Below are positions 35,133 to 48,096 of a stretch of 64,000 bases of DNA, one piece after another. Position 1 is the first letter of the stretch. The number at the start of each line of letters is the position of its first letter. Made by a program: the position numbers and the translations under genes. A model generated the notes under the pieces. That model saw only the letters and a list, made by a program, of their open reading frames with translations. It was not told the origin of the DNA and did not search any database. Origin of the DNA: Toxonevra muliebris (lineage: Eukaryota > Arthropoda > Insecta > Diptera > Pallopteridae); contig OY829328.1 of assembly GCA_963691655.1 (NCBI GenBank), positions 87,362,400-87,426,399 of the forward strand, written 5' to 3'.

Positions 35133-37340
35133 CAAATACTGATGACAATATGTAAGTACATATATATGTATGTAGTTATTTGTGTTTACATAAAGTAAAT
35201 ATTATAATAACTGTTATTAAAATATTGAGTATGAGGAGATATGTACTTGCGTAACCGCAAATAAATTAATCATTTATTGTTTTTTGTTTTGCAGTTTCTT
35301 TTTAATTTTTGTTTATATTTTTGCAATAAAGTTGAGTTGTGGAATAATCAATGATGATGTCGTTGTCGTTTTAATATTCAATAATTAAATTTGCATTTTA
35401 TGCATTAATAACAAAAATACCAATTAACACAATAGCATAAAATGTCAATTATACTATAGTAAGTTCGATTTCGAGTTGCAGCTCAAAGTCAAGAGTTTAA
35501 ATTAAAAAAAAAGAAAAAACAAAATCGGTTTGTGGCTCACTGTCTTTTTACTTTTCTGGCTGTCTGTCTATCTGTCAGCTTATCTGCCTTTGCTCCACCA
35601 TCAATCTCTACTTGACTGTTTGTTGTTTCATTAGTTCGTCTGTCCATCACTCTTCTACCTATACCTTCATTTATTCAATGCATTGCCACTTATCCTGTAG
35701 ATATGTATTTATATTAAATCTCCGCTGCTGGTTAGTGGGTTCATCATCATTTTTCATTTAAAAAAAAAAAAAAAATTAAAACTCTTCATCTACTGCAAAG
35801 TGCAAATTAATTTCTGCTTAATTAATTTTATAATGCATTCACTTATATACACAGTAACTTCAACTTCAACTTCATCTTCAACTTGACTTTGATGTGTCTT
35901 TAACCTTGAGATGATTTTTTTTTCTTCTACTACTATTCCCTGCCTTCCTATCTTCCTCCCTTGCTCTACACTTTTCTATAGCACCCAACTAACACTAGCC
36001 ACTTGATGATAAATGTGACGTATAATTTCCATATTTAGCATTTTTTTTTTGAATTATATTTCCCATCGCAGCTTACGCTGTGATCATCTTAACTCTTCTG
36101 CTTCTTCTTTTGCTTTTTATTTAACCCTGAACTTGACATCCATGACCAAATTGGTGTTGAGCACTGAATGTTGAACGCGTGCACATGATACTCCGCCACA
36201 TATCTACATATATTTATTATTTAACTTAATTAAGGAAGCTACCAAGGGCGCTTGCGAGGGAGAGTTTTAAATTACATAGTGTTAATTACTACTACATACT
36301 TGCTTCAAACAACAACGACAGTTAATTGTATCAAAAAATTAATAATGAAATAAGATATAATAAAAATAAGAATTACCATAAAAATGGTCATAAAACTCGC
36401 CAAATTTATGAGGCCGCCACTTGTGTGTTTTTGTGCGATCGTAAAAAATTCACTAGTTATTTTCGTTATTTTTTTTGGGTGAACTGATTTCAAATAAATT
36501 TTGTGCGAGTTGAAGGTTTAACATGTGTGTAAAAAGTTCTTTGTATGGTAAACATTTTATAAGAGATTTGCATGGGGGATCTTTGAGTTAGCAAATTTTA
36601 GTCTAACTACCCGCTGACTTTAGATCAGATCAGTATATCACAGGCAGTGCTCGACATAGGCAAGGTGGGTCTACTATACTTTCACTAGCAGGTTAGGTCA
36701 GCAGAATCACTGTCTTTACTCTAACTTGGATTCCAGAATGATTACGCCAAGCTCTATTGTGGTATACAACCTCTACACATTACTCAGTATTAGTATTGAT
36801 CCAATAATATTGTGGGTAAGCGAGGCTGAACTTTGGGCCCATAATTTCCATCGTTGTGCGTCTGCACTGGGTACGGTTATTTCAAACATTTATGAATGAA
36901 ACTTCTAATGTCGATATTAGTTTGATGATGGAGAAGATAACGGACTCAGAGATTGCGGATAAGGGAGGGAGCGAAATGGGAGGTTACGTGTTTACATTCC
37001 ATTTAAAAAATACTTTTAGTTCTGGAACATCGACTATGGTGACTGGAATATTTATAGTAGTTAGATAAGATAAATGAAGGAAGTGGGCATGATGTTCTCA
37101 AATCACTGGGCTCAGTTACATAAAGTCCTATGGTGGCATTTCCATAGGAAAGAATTTCTTTTATAATTCCCTTATGAGTTCATGACGAAACTGATTATCT
37201 GTTCAAGAGAACTTTATGCTATGTCGTGCTGCTGTAGGCTGAAATTTCCTAAGTAATGAAGTTGAGTCCTTATAAGGTCTTCAAAGTTGCACTATTGTTC
37301 CTTCCGACACGCTACATATGTGACACATATCGCTCTGGCT

Positions 37341-37370
37341 CATTAGCGGATCCAAAAAGGTGTTTTAAGG
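37341..37370 (+). mobile_element. solo hAT-type end
   Basis: CATTAGCGGATCCAAAAAGG resembles the CAGTGGCGGATCYA left ends at 3925, 24247 and 51316. No partner end was found. Confidence 0.3.
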
Positions 37371-38827
37371 TTGAAACCGATGAATTTTCAATCAAAAGAA
37401 AAAAATGATGGTACGAAAAAAATTCCTGGTTCTGCGATCTTTGGATCAGCTGGTTATGGTTCCTTATAGCTAAATTAAAGCAAATATTTCGGTACACAAA
37501 TTCTCAGAAACATTTTAAAATTTCAATAGCTTAAGAACAATTGTTAGGGACTTTGATGAGGAATCGTGAGGTATTTCAACGTACATCTGTCTACACTAGA
37601 GAGCTTCCCTTAAATTGAAAATTATTTTAAATCAACTACGCGAAATATTTGTGGTGCAGGTAGGAACAATCTGGCATGGATTTAAGCAATATTATTTCAC
37701 ATTAAGATTGCCGTTCTTTTTTTTTTAGCTTACAGCTATCTGAAATTTAACTATTAACTATAATTTCAAGCCGCACCTATTTTACATAAGCATCTATAAT
37801 TAGTTCTCATTGAAAAGTTGCTGCCTCAAGCTAAACTTTCTTATTATCTCATCTTTAGGGATTAATAACTAACAACTTAACTCAGAACTCATTAGTACTA
37901 CTATTGTTTACTAGGAATACTTATTTAAGAAACTAAAGCAGGTCATCAATACTTATTATATACATTTCAGTAACTATAGCTTAAAGGTGAACCTGTTTCA
38001 TTAAAGTTAGAACAATAAGAGAGCTAAGAAATTCTTAACAAAAGTAGAAATTCTTGATAGAAATATAAGTAAATTAGGAAAACCATTTAGAGGTCAAGAA
38101 GCAAACTAGTGAAACAAACTTGTGTTAAAAACCTTAAGAACCTTTTCATGTGTAAAACAAAATGTAAAATAAATTAAGTTAACTATAATAAAAAAAAATA
38201 AAAAAAATTAGAAGACCTTTTAAACACTTAACGCATGGTTAACTTATGTATACATAAAAAAAACAAAAAAACAAACTACTTAATGACAGCACGCCAAGAA
38301 CTTAATAGCAAGTGTAGAAAAAAAAAACGTAAAGAAAAATGGGTTAAAGTAAACTGAGCTGATAACTACATAAAAAAGTTAAAAAAGTGAGTGAGAAAGG
38401 CTAAGAAAACAAAAACAATAGATAATATAAAAAATTAAAAAGTGTGAAGGAAGTAGAAGAAACAGTAATGGCAGAAGAAGCGCCAGCATTAAAAATTCAA
38501 AAAAAAACTAAGAACCTAGTAAAAATTAACAACTCCCAACAAAATGACCAAAACAACAAAACCAAAACCAAAAAACCAGAAAAAAAAGGTTGTGTCATTA
38601 ACAGTTTAACTAACAAAATACCTACCATTATAATAACCACTTTAATTTTAAAGGTAATAACTTTAATTAAGAAATTCAAACGTTAAATTGCGGTAGAAGA
38701 GCACACCTTTCTTTTTCTCTTTCTAACTTGGTCAGGCAAGCGGAGTGTCATAAAATTTGAAAGGTGTGAACTACTTAGTTGAATAAAAACCACACAAAAC
38801 AAACAAGAAAAAATATGCAGGTCTTTA

Positions 38828-38858
38828 CCTACAAAAATCAAACAAAACAAAAAAAAAA
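38828..38858 (-). promoter_or_regulatory. candidate recursive splice site
   Basis: Minus strand: a long T/G-rich tract, then ATTTTTGTAG directly followed by GTAAAGAC. The acceptor AG ends at 38829 and the donor GT begins at 38828. The tract is almost pure T with few C, so an A-run artefact on the other strand is possible. Confidence 0.25.
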
Positions 38859-39844
38859 AATTTTAAGTCCCACTTGCTGTGTGTATGAAGGTAGTAAGTA
38901 TGTAGTAGTTAAGTTGAACAAAAGTAGTAATATTTAGTAGTAACTATAGCAAACCAGTTGACAAAAGAAATCAAAAGTGCTTTAATTTGAATGCTCTTTG
39001 AAGAAGCTGGTGCAGAAGCTGAAGACAAAAAAGATCTCACAAAAAAATATTGCATAATTAAATAGTTAACAAAAAAATAAAAACATTTAATAAATTATTT
39101 AATTTTGCATAAAATGTTTTGCACAAAATTCCCCCATAATGTTAAAATTCCAAACAGTAACAATCGGACAAAATTTGCTTTTATTTTGAGCTTGATTTTT
39201 ATTATGCGTAAATATTTTATTCAGCGTCTCATCAACTATTGTTAAGAGTTAATTTGACAAGGTCGTTGTGTTCAAGTTTTTTATTTTTTTAATATTATTT
39301 ATTAATATCTACTTTGATTGTTATGATTCACAAAATCACGTTTTATTACCTTTTTCAGTTAGTATTTAGTAGCCAAATGGGAGTATTTCGTTTGTTTTGT
39401 CGGCCATAAACAACATTAAACATTTTACACAGCAGCACTCAATCAAAATTGTTATTATATTTTGATTATAACATTTGCATAGTTTAAATATTTAATTTAA
39501 TAAATTAAGCTTTTTCATATTTAAATTTATTCTTTTTCACATCAAATTTTTTACACCTGCTTGGTTCTTTTGAATAGTATGCATATAAATTAAGTTAAAT
39601 TATTATAGAAACTTTGAAAGGAAGATATAAACTATTTAGGTCATGGTGAAATAACGAATGTCAACACATTTTTGGGCAATAATTGTACAATTGAGAGGAA
39701 AGTATTTAAGAATAAAAAAAAAAACAAAATACAAAATTTCATGAGAAACCGTCTTTATACCTGCATCAGTTCGATATTAATATTAAATTTCTTATTTCGA
39801 AAAAAAAACTATTAAGATCGATACAGCTTTAAAGAGAGCCAATG

Positions 39845-40490
39845 TCAGACAACCTCGATTTCATTATTCCGACCTCGATCTCTTTGATGCGATATCGATT
39901 TTATTATTTCAATCTCATTTTTTCGGCATCGATCTCATTTTTCCGATTGCGATTTGATTGTTCTAAGTTAGATACTTCTGATCTGGATGTCACTCTTCCC
40001 ATTCTCGATCCTGTTTCTTTAAACTTGGTATCATGTTTGTAATTTTGATTTTATTCTTTTGATCTTTATGCCATTATCCCGACCTCGATCCTTTTTAATG
40101 CGATATCGATTTCATTACCTCAATCTTATTTTTTTTTCGATAACGTTGTTATTCTCCGACTTCGGATCGTAATTTCATACTTGTGATCTTCATTTTCCAT
40201 CAAATCTAGATCTCATTCCTCTAATATGGATCTCATTCTTCTAATCTTGATCTAATCCTTTTAAGCCCATTCTCATCCTTCAAATCTTGATCTCATTCTT
40301 CCAATCTCGATCTTATTCTTCCAACCTCCATCTTATTTTTTGATCTTGATTTTATTCTCCTAATTTTATTCCTGCGATTTAGTCCTATTATTATCTTAAC
40401 CTCATTATTCTGATATGGGTTAAATTCTTTCAAAATATATATCACATTCTACCGATCTCTATCTCATTCTTTTTATCTGGGCCTCTTTTT
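39845..40490 (+). repeat. 20-bp degenerate minisatellite, about 30 units
   Basis: Units such as ATCTTGATCTCATTCTTCCA, ATATGGATCTCATTCTTCTA and CCTCGATTTCATTATTCCGA run through 640 bp, many exactly 20 long, with the register shifting in places. The 66-codon open frame at 39842-40042 is inside it and is not a gene. Confidence 0.85.
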
Positions 40491-42778
40491 CTTTTTAGTT
40501 AAATTATTTTTTTATAAACTTATACAATATGAAATAAATGAAGAAAGAATGTGAAAAAAAATTCCGCCAATATGTTTCGAATTTATCAATTTCAATATTC
40601 TGGCTTTCATTAATTTCGTTTTTTCATTCTTGGAGGGGAGAGGAAATCACAGTAAATCACACTTGATTTACTGAACCGAAATATTGTAATACCTCACAAT
40701 TTATCGTAATTATCAGTCCGATGTCGGTAAACTTTGAGAGAATTTGAGAAGATATACAATAAATGAGAGGATACTAGCCCCAGATAAGACAAACAGTGCA
40801 TTGAACTAGTAACAATTGTCCCAAAATAAACTTGAGATAAGGGCATAAATGAAATGCGAAGCCCGCTAGCACCAAGCTCCTTTCTGTTGATATTCCCTTC
40901 AAAAGATCTTCATCAACCATTCATATTAGCTTTTTCACTCTAGCTTAAAGAAAATTAATTTTTCATCATCATTAGATAATTAATTTTAAAAATTTAATTA
41001 CTAATTATACAAAGATAGTAAAAAGTTATAATAATATATCGCATAAAGTACAAAGCCAAAAGATTTCTTTCACTTTGCTTATTGAAAATTAAGGTCAATG
41101 AATAAAAAAAAAAAAATTTTAAATGTAAGTGAGTATTACAAGAGTTGAACTCTTAAAATGTGTTGCGTTTGAAGTATTCTGGGCGATAAATTTGTAAGCA
41201 AAAAAAAAAAAATAAATAAAAACGTTGGGGAAAGTAATAGCTGTAACTTTATTGTGTTTTATTATTATGGCTCATAAAGAAAAAAGCAAAAAGGAAAGAA
41301 ACATTAGTAACAGTCAAAAACAATTAATCATAAATATATGAAGTAATATACAAATATCAAAACAGTAAAAAAGAAGAGATTATGTTGATACGTTTAGGCT
41401 TAACAATATACAATGAAATAGTATTTCTCTAAATGATTTCAGAAGTAAAGCAAAAAAAAAAAAAAAATTAAACAAAAAAAATTAAGAAGCTTAAAAATTG
41501 TTAAAAAGAAAAAATAAGAAAAGTAAAAAGAATTTATACAAAGAAAATGTATAAAAATCTTTAGACAAATCTTAGAGTGAATTTGAAAATATTTTTCAAA
41601 TCTCATGGGAATATTAAAAACATCTCGATCAAGCCATTTTAAGTTATTTTTAAGGAAACAAATTTCTAAGTTATCGTACTTATGGTTAGAGCCTAAGATA
41701 TAAAGAAGTTCAACTTTTTGGATCATAAATTCAAAATAGTTCCCATTAGTTGAAAGTGCATCAAAACTCACCCTCTTCAACTAGCTAAGTTAACTGCTGT
41801 CTCTGTTGCTTAGTTACAGTAGATTACAGATGGTAATTTAATATAAATTAAATTTTTTTCGAAATACATATACGATCTACTTACTTCCCTCATCAGCCGC
41901 CAAATTATTTCTAGCACATCTCATCTCATTTAAATATTTTCACACATAAATTAGTGTCAACTAATATTTGACGTTTTAGTCACTCTCGCCACCCGGATGG
42001 TTCAATTTAAAATGAAAACAAAAACATTAGTAGCCAGCATAAAAATTTTGTTTTATGTTTAAACTAATTATGTGTTTCCTTTATGCTGGAAACTGAAACT
42101 AAAAGCTGAAAGTGAAATTGTGTTTAAAGAAAGCCCTAAGTTTCACATATGGAATTATATTCTATTCGCCAAAAATCCAGAAAGAATTAAATAAAAATAA
42201 AGCAATTAAATTTTAGTAGTAAGAAAAAAATAAATGTAATTGTCATGCCAAAGCTTTTTTGACAGTCACTGAAATGCTAGTTTCACTTTGTCTTGTTTTG
42301 TTTTTTTTGTAGTCATTTGCTTGTTTTCATTCTGAAACTTCTACCAAGTGAAGACACGTGCTCATGCGAGCGTTGTACTTCACAGTTACAAATTACTCTA
42401 AATACTTAATATGCGTATTGTTTAAAATGTTGTCATTTAGTGTTTTAAATGTTCTAAATCTATTTTAAAATTAACCTGTTTCATTATTTTAAATGCTCTT
42501 GGTACTTAGCTAATTGTTGCCATTACAATAACGGGCAGCTTCATATATTTGCTTTAGTAAATTGAAATACATACACAATTCTAGAGAGAAAAAACAAAAA
42601 CCCAATAAAAACACAAACTAGTACTGAATTATTCAAAAGAGTTGATACTTAACCTCGTTAGAGAGAAAACGTTCCACGTTATGCTCCCAATTATGAAATT
42701 AATGGTTATGCCAAAAAAGTAATATAATTCAAGGAAAATATTAACCATTTTATATCGAACTCTATAGCAGAGTGGAAA
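40491..42778. other. gene-free stretch
   Basis: A-rich with runs at 41107, 41201 and 41454. The 113-codon minus frame at 41439-41780 is Phe/Leu-rich at its end because of an A-run; its first 60 residues are ordinary in composition but unrecognised. Confidence 0.45.
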
Positions 42779-43104
42779 GGCTATGGCACATAGAATCCGT
42801 TGTGTATGTGAGAGCGAAGTATACAACTGACACGAAGTAAGCGAAGGAGAGAAGTGACACAAAGCATACGTTATCAACGGATACACAATCATACACATCA
42901 TACACAAAGCTAATCAGCTGATGGCTGCAATACCCTCAACTCTCTCTCAACGTACGGCAAAGTTGAGAGTTGCCCAACTTCTTGCGTTACTTGAACGTAT
43001 ACGTTGTGTATGGACCACACCACATACGATTTCATATATTTTATAGTAGTTGTCAGTTGTATACTTTGCTCTCACGTACAAAACGGACTCTATGTGCCAG
43101 AGCC
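42779..43104. mobile_element. 326-bp inverted-repeat element (MITE)
   Basis: The 54-bp ends at 42779-42832 and 43051-43104 match at 49 positions; the outer ends are GGCTATGGCACATAGAATCC and GGCTCTGGCACATAGAGTCC. A smaller inverted motif (AACTCTC/GAGAGTT) lies in the centre near 42939-42975. I could not identify a flanking duplication. The 92-codon minus frame at 42629-42907 crosses its left edge and is not a gene. Confidence 0.72.
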
Positions 43105-44370
43105 TGAAGACAAACGAAAGAAAAACATGTTCCAGTTGGTCTCACTACCTAATAAATTCTGCTCTTAAAAATCGATCAAACTGATCAAGCTGATATTTGA
43201 GTGGATTTAATTGCTATTGAAACGAAATTTTAATTGAATTCAAAAACGATTGAGAGCATATCGTAAGATTTCTCTCTCTGATACCATGGAGAAATAAAAC
43301 AGAGAACCAATTATGACCAATGAGCAGAGCTGTTCTTTGCCGTACTATTTTAGTAATGATTTTTTTCGTAAGATTTTATATGGACTTAAAATCAGGGGGA
43401 AAGAAATGGGTAATAGGAAAATGAATTTATATTAAAAATAATATTTTTAATATTTATAACCTTATGATGTTTATCAAAAACATCCCCAATGCAAGACTGC
43501 ACAAAATAGTAAGTGTACCTACCTACACAGGGCTGTAATCTGACCTTCTTCTTGAAAACATAAAAATTTTAAAATGACCCCGCACAAAATCGTGTGATAT
43601 TCCATTACGCAATATGCACTACATAGACGAACGAACAAACGAACTAGCAACTTTGGACACTAAAAATTATCATTATTAGTAATTTATTAAATATTTTAGT
43701 AGCAGAAGTAGTAGCTGTAATAATACATAGTACCAAGTAGTTGGTACTCGTAGTTAGTGGCATTAGTGGGGTATTAGAGATAGAGATACATAAATAGAAT
43801 GGTATACCATACAACAAAAAGTCATTATTACTATTAATAATTGTTTGGGAGCAACCATAAACTATGATTGTAGATGGTTGTTATGATTATTGTTATAGTT
43901 ATGGATAGTTTTTCCAGTTGTTGTTATTGTTGGGGTCATTATCATTAGTCGTACAAAAACCACAGACAAAAAAAAAAATGCCCAAAAAAAGAAACGAAAA
44001 AAAGCACAAATATTGGCGAAATTGGCTTGGAATATTATTTTTGTTTTAGTTTTGTTTTTATTTTTTTTGGTAGATGCTGGTAGTTTTGTTGGTGATGGGC
44101 TGATTGTGGTGGTGAAGCGGAAAAGTTCATTAACATTTTTTTTATGAAAATAAAAACATAAATGACAACAAGCAATTGTAATAAATTGCGAAAAATTTGT
44201 GCATGTTTTGCTATTTTTTTTTTCTTTTCGCTTCAACTTATTTTTGTTGAGGGTGTATATAATTAATGACTGTTGTTGTTTTAATTTACCAGCACAAACA
44301 AATGTACATACCATATTTTATTTGGTAAGAGTATTTAAAATATTTAATTAAATAATTGCTTCATACTTAC

Positions 44371-44456
44371 AAATCAGAAATTTTTTTTTTTAAGAAAAAC
44401 AAATACTTGATGTTTTGCAATTTACCTGGAAATAAAAGAAAGTTGAAGAAGAAAAG
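44371..44456 (-). promoter_or_regulatory. candidate recursive splice site with downstream donor
   Basis: Minus strand: a 30-nt pyrimidine tract (44428-44456), TTTCCAG, then immediately GTAAATTG. The acceptor ends at 44426 and the donor starts at 44425. Fifty-five nt downstream a second, consensus donor GTAAGTATG begins at 44370. This is the layout of a ratchet point with an optional recursive exon (44371-44425). It is the best splice-like signal in the window. Confidence 0.4.
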
Positions 44457-45674
44457 TGTAAATAAATATCATATATAAATATAGCTATATTAAAATTATT
44501 AGAAAATAAAATTGCTATATAAATAAAAATTATGAAGCTTTCATTTCAGGTGTATAGTATACGTACACTTCGAAATGATAAATGCACTATGGACTATAGT
44601 TTCGGCAGTTCACTCACTACTACTCCTTTTCCACTTTAATTCATACTTCTGGTTTTATTACTTCATAAAGCACAATAACTGTAACTGTAATACCCGCAAG
44701 CTGAGCGTAAGTACGTACTGCGTGCTCTCAATGCTCTCTGTGTTTTCAATAGTATGCTGTTGTTATTGTTTTCGATCTTGATGCAACAACAAGCACGCAC
44801 TCACAGCTGGATGTGATTTATACACTCTTTTACTCTTCTTGTGATATACACACACAACAAGAACAAAACACAAAAACAAACAAAAACTTCAAAAAAGAAA
44901 AAAAAAAGAGGGTAAACTCTTCTTTCCGAGCAGTGCTCAAAACTGGCCGAAAGTATTTTAAAAGGGGGGGGAAAAAACGTTGATCGGTCAGAAAAAGTAT
45001 TGAGAGCGGGTAATAATGGAATGATGTGCCATATAAATAAATGATTAGTCGGCAAGGCCCTAGTAACTGGGGCTAGTTTTTTGCGGTAGAAATCTCTTTA
45101 TGAAAGACAAATATCAAAAGAGAACCAAATTACTCGTTGGTGTTTGTTTTGTTATTTGTGTATGCAGATAATTCGTTAGATAATTCTGAGAGATGCCGTT
45201 ATTCATGTCTTCTCTCTCTCTCTCATTTATTATTTACTCCCGCTAAAGCAATGATTTTTACAACGATGAATGCAATGCTTTGTTCAATGAGCGAATTTTA
45301 AAAAACTTCCGACGCTAATATTTTGGAATTGGCTTAACCGATTTTGAATCTGATAATTGATATATAATATGATAGTATAGCACTTCTGGATCTCCTGGAA
45401 TAAGGATGTAGTTACACTAATAAATGTATAGAAAATAAGATAATCACACGGGGAGAGAGTAAATCAATTAATTTCTGAGTAAAATTAAATAAAATGCACG
45501 CTTAAGATAAAGTGAATAATTTGATTGGTCTTTCCAACATTTGGGGAAAAACTTGTATTAAAAATTTTCGTATTCATATCTAACGATATGAATTGGTAAC
45601 AATGAAGAAGAATAATGTTAAGATGAAGAGAAATGGTGAATAAATTGTGCGCTTAAAAACAAAAATAATTTCTG

Positions 45675-45694
45675 ATTATTATTATTATTATTAT
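45675..45694. repeat. (ATT)n microsatellite
   Basis: About seven ATT units. Confidence 0.8.
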
Positions 45695-45759
45695 TGGTTG
45701 ATAGTGGGAAAGACCCAGTAGTAACAAAAGTACAAAATACATTTTGTTTTTGTGTGTTT

Positions 45760-45910
45760 CATTGAATATCCAATTGGCGGGGAATATTCCATTTAAGTCG
45801 ATTCAGAGCAGGGCAATCATACAGAATATGAACTGTCGACTCGCCATAAACGACTAGTAGTCTAAGGGCCGTTTTGTTAAAAGCGCTGGACCGGTTGTGG
45901 GCGAAGAGAG
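45760..45910 (-). pseudogene. non-LTR retrotransposon C-terminal tail
   Basis: The minus-strand frame reads AHNRSSAFNKTALRLLVVYG and then ESTVHILYDCPALNRLKWNI to PRQLDIQ. The 'E....HiLydCPaL...R' motif after an 'F.K..LR.LVG' block is the usual end of Jockey/R1-group ORF2 proteins, downstream of the RNase-H-like region, where a CCHC-type finger sits. Here the frame jumps from RLLV straight to YGEST, so the cysteine-containing middle (about 20-30 residues in intact relatives) seems deleted. No polymerase domain is visible further upstream on that strand. It is a short relic. Confidence 0.65.
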
Positions 45911-48000
45911 AATAAACCTCAGAGTTGATTGAGTAAGTAATATATAAAATAAAATGTATGCTTCTCAGAAAGAATTACATGGAAAAAGTAAAATACATAA
46001 ACTAAATTAAAGCTAACCATTTGACTGGAGCTCAATTTCTTTGGAGCAAAATATCTGTAAGAGAGCGGAAGGCAAAAAATAAATATTTGTATCTTTAGTG
46101 AGCGAACTATTTGATAAGGACTCATTCTCTCTACAGAAATATTCCTACAAGAGAGCGGATCGTCAGAATACAATGACCTGGTTGATAAAAAGTTTTATTA
46201 AGCTATGGTTATACAGAAATATTTGTTTCATTGGCGACATACGTACTTCATTTTTAGATAGTTTTTCCTTGCACTTACAATTCTTTACGCTATTTGACAA
46301 AGAGCTTTTTGCCTACCGGGTACAAACAAAAAGCTATACAAACAAAAATGAAAAAGTAATAAAAAAGTACACTTCTTTTTATACTTCTTTTTAGTTGTAT
46401 ACCAAGTTGTATACAACGTTGCAATTTATACTTTTTATCCTAAAAGTCTTTTGTGTTACTTTTGTGTATGCTACTAGCAGCAGAAGCAACGACATTTTGT
46501 GTAGTATAGTGTTGGTGTGTTTTCTGTTGTTTTTGTTGCTGTTGTTATATGCTGCACTTTCGATGTTAATGACCCTTGTAAAAAGGGATTTTTTTTGAGT
46601 GTGTATGTATCTCCCTACTACTTCTTCATCTCTTATTGTTGTTGCTTGCAGCTACTCCCATGCATACCTACATACATCATAAGAGATGCACATAATGCGA
46701 CGACGATGCTATGAGGCTACGGCTGCTGATGCCGTTTGCTTTATGATTTTTATACGTTTTTTTTCAATACTTTTTTTGTTGTTGTTGTGTTGTTGCTTGA
46801 AGTTGCATTATGTCGTCTGCAATTCTTCAACGCCTTGTCGCCCTTTATTTAGAAGAACACGCAAAAAAAAAACACACACACACAAAAATGGAGATGCAGA
46901 AGTAGCAGCAAACAGCAGTAGGTACCTACGTTTTTTCGTGTTTTTTGCATTTGTTTTGTACTTTGGCGTATTCAATTTAGGCGACTGCGCATAAAAAAGT
47001 ACTTTTTTTTTGCAAGCATATATGAGTGAGTATGTGTTTCTATGTACGTGTATTTGTGTGCTCATGTTTGTTTGCTTTTTTTCTCGCCCCTTCTTTTTTG
47101 CTAATTTATATAAATAAATTGTAGCAAGCGCGTATCCTGTGCGATAATTTTTTATTTATTTTTTTTTTTTTGATATAGCAAAATACAAGTACAACAAGGA
47201 AAATGGGAGGAAAGAGATAGGGGACAGAGGGGAAGAGCAGGAGGAGAAGAAGAATTGATGCTGTTGGTTGATGATGGTTGCATGCAGCAAGCAAGCAAGT
47301 AAAAGCATCAGCGTCATGCGAAAAACACACTTGGCTAAGTATGATTATGATTAATTGAGATTTTATTGAAAAATTGTTGCTGCTGAGTTCTTGTTGCTGA
47401 TGATTATTGCTTTTTGTTGGGTGTTGTGTGGGAAATATGTTAAATAATAAATTTATTTAGGTACCTACTATTTTATTTTCATAAATTTTAATATATAAAA
47501 ATTGCAGTTTACTGCAGAATTATGCTGATCTAAATCAAGAATAAAATTTTGAAGGGTAAATCATTTTACGAATGTATAATTTAATTTTTCACTTATAGTT
47601 TGATTTCAACTGCTTACCAAAGAACGAATAAATAACACACAATTTGAAAAGGCAGCATTCAAAAGAGCGTGAGAGCAAGTCAAATTGCATTGTATTGTTG
47701 GAGAGATTATTTGATTGTATGTTCTTATCTAGTCTAATATGGCTAGAGAACCTCGTTCAGTCCTGTCTCCCTCAACAGCAGAGGCCCAGCAGGTCATAAT
47801 TTAGTATAAAATCACAGGGAGACCGTAAATTAAATAAAAAACATTAGGCCTAATATTTTCGGCTGATAATAAATCTATATTTAGTTTTTTTTGGGTCATT
47901 AAATTATAATTTTCACAATTGCAAAAAAGAAACATTTGATTATTGTTTTACATACTAACCATTTTGCACCAAACTTTTTACAGTTATTTCTTATAGGCAG
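45911..48000. other. gene-free stretch
   Basis: Contains (GTT)n, CA-rich and T-run tracts near 46500-47160 that generate four overlapping open frames on both strands. A G/A-rich patch lies at 47197-47255. Confidence 0.45.
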
Positions 48001-48096
48001 TAAGGCGGATTCAACGATCGAATTCAGCACTCTCTTTATTTTTTTATATGAAGTTTTTAGAAGAGAGTGTGTCACTCGTTCGATAAATCCACCTTA
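48001..48096. repeat. 96-bp hairpin element (mini-MITE)
   Basis: The left arm 48001-48038 starts TAAGGCGGATTCAACGATCG and the right arm 48060-48096 in reverse complement starts TAAGGTGGATTTATCGAACG. Arms of about 37 bp enclose a 21-bp AT loop. A related arm is at 30299-30332. Confidence 0.7.

Larger units (their letters stand above)
35133..39844. other. long gene-free stretch
   Basis: It includes a CTTCAA repeat at 35868-35890, pyrimidine-rich DNA at 35570-35650 and 35930-35990, and a strand-asymmetric A-rich, T-poor zone at 37960-38700. The Lys/Asn/Thr-rich 80-codon frame at 38444-38686 lies in this zone and looks like composition rather than a gene. Confidence 0.45.
43105..45755. other. 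gene-free stretch
   Basis: Contains GTT/ATT-rich patches at 43865-43950 and an unusual G8 run near 44964. The 150-codon minus frame at 43862-44314 is Thr/Asn/Lys-rich, crosses several homopolymers and shows no family match. Splice-like signals at 44371-44425 are listed separately. Confidence 0.45.

Noticed and set aside
36650..37070. Possible reverse-transcriptase or RNase H relic
   Set aside because: No frame gives a recognisable motif order.
38444..38686. 80-codon Lys/Asn/Thr-rich plus open frame
   Set aside because: Lies in an A-rich, T-poor zone where stop codons are less frequent; composition explains it and there is no homology.
41439..41780. 113-codon minus open frame
   Set aside because: C-terminal third is a homopolymer translation; the rest has no recognisable motif.
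43862..44314. 150-codon minus open frame
   Set aside because: It runs through GTT/A/T homopolymers, has no domain, and no initiation or splice context that would set it apart.
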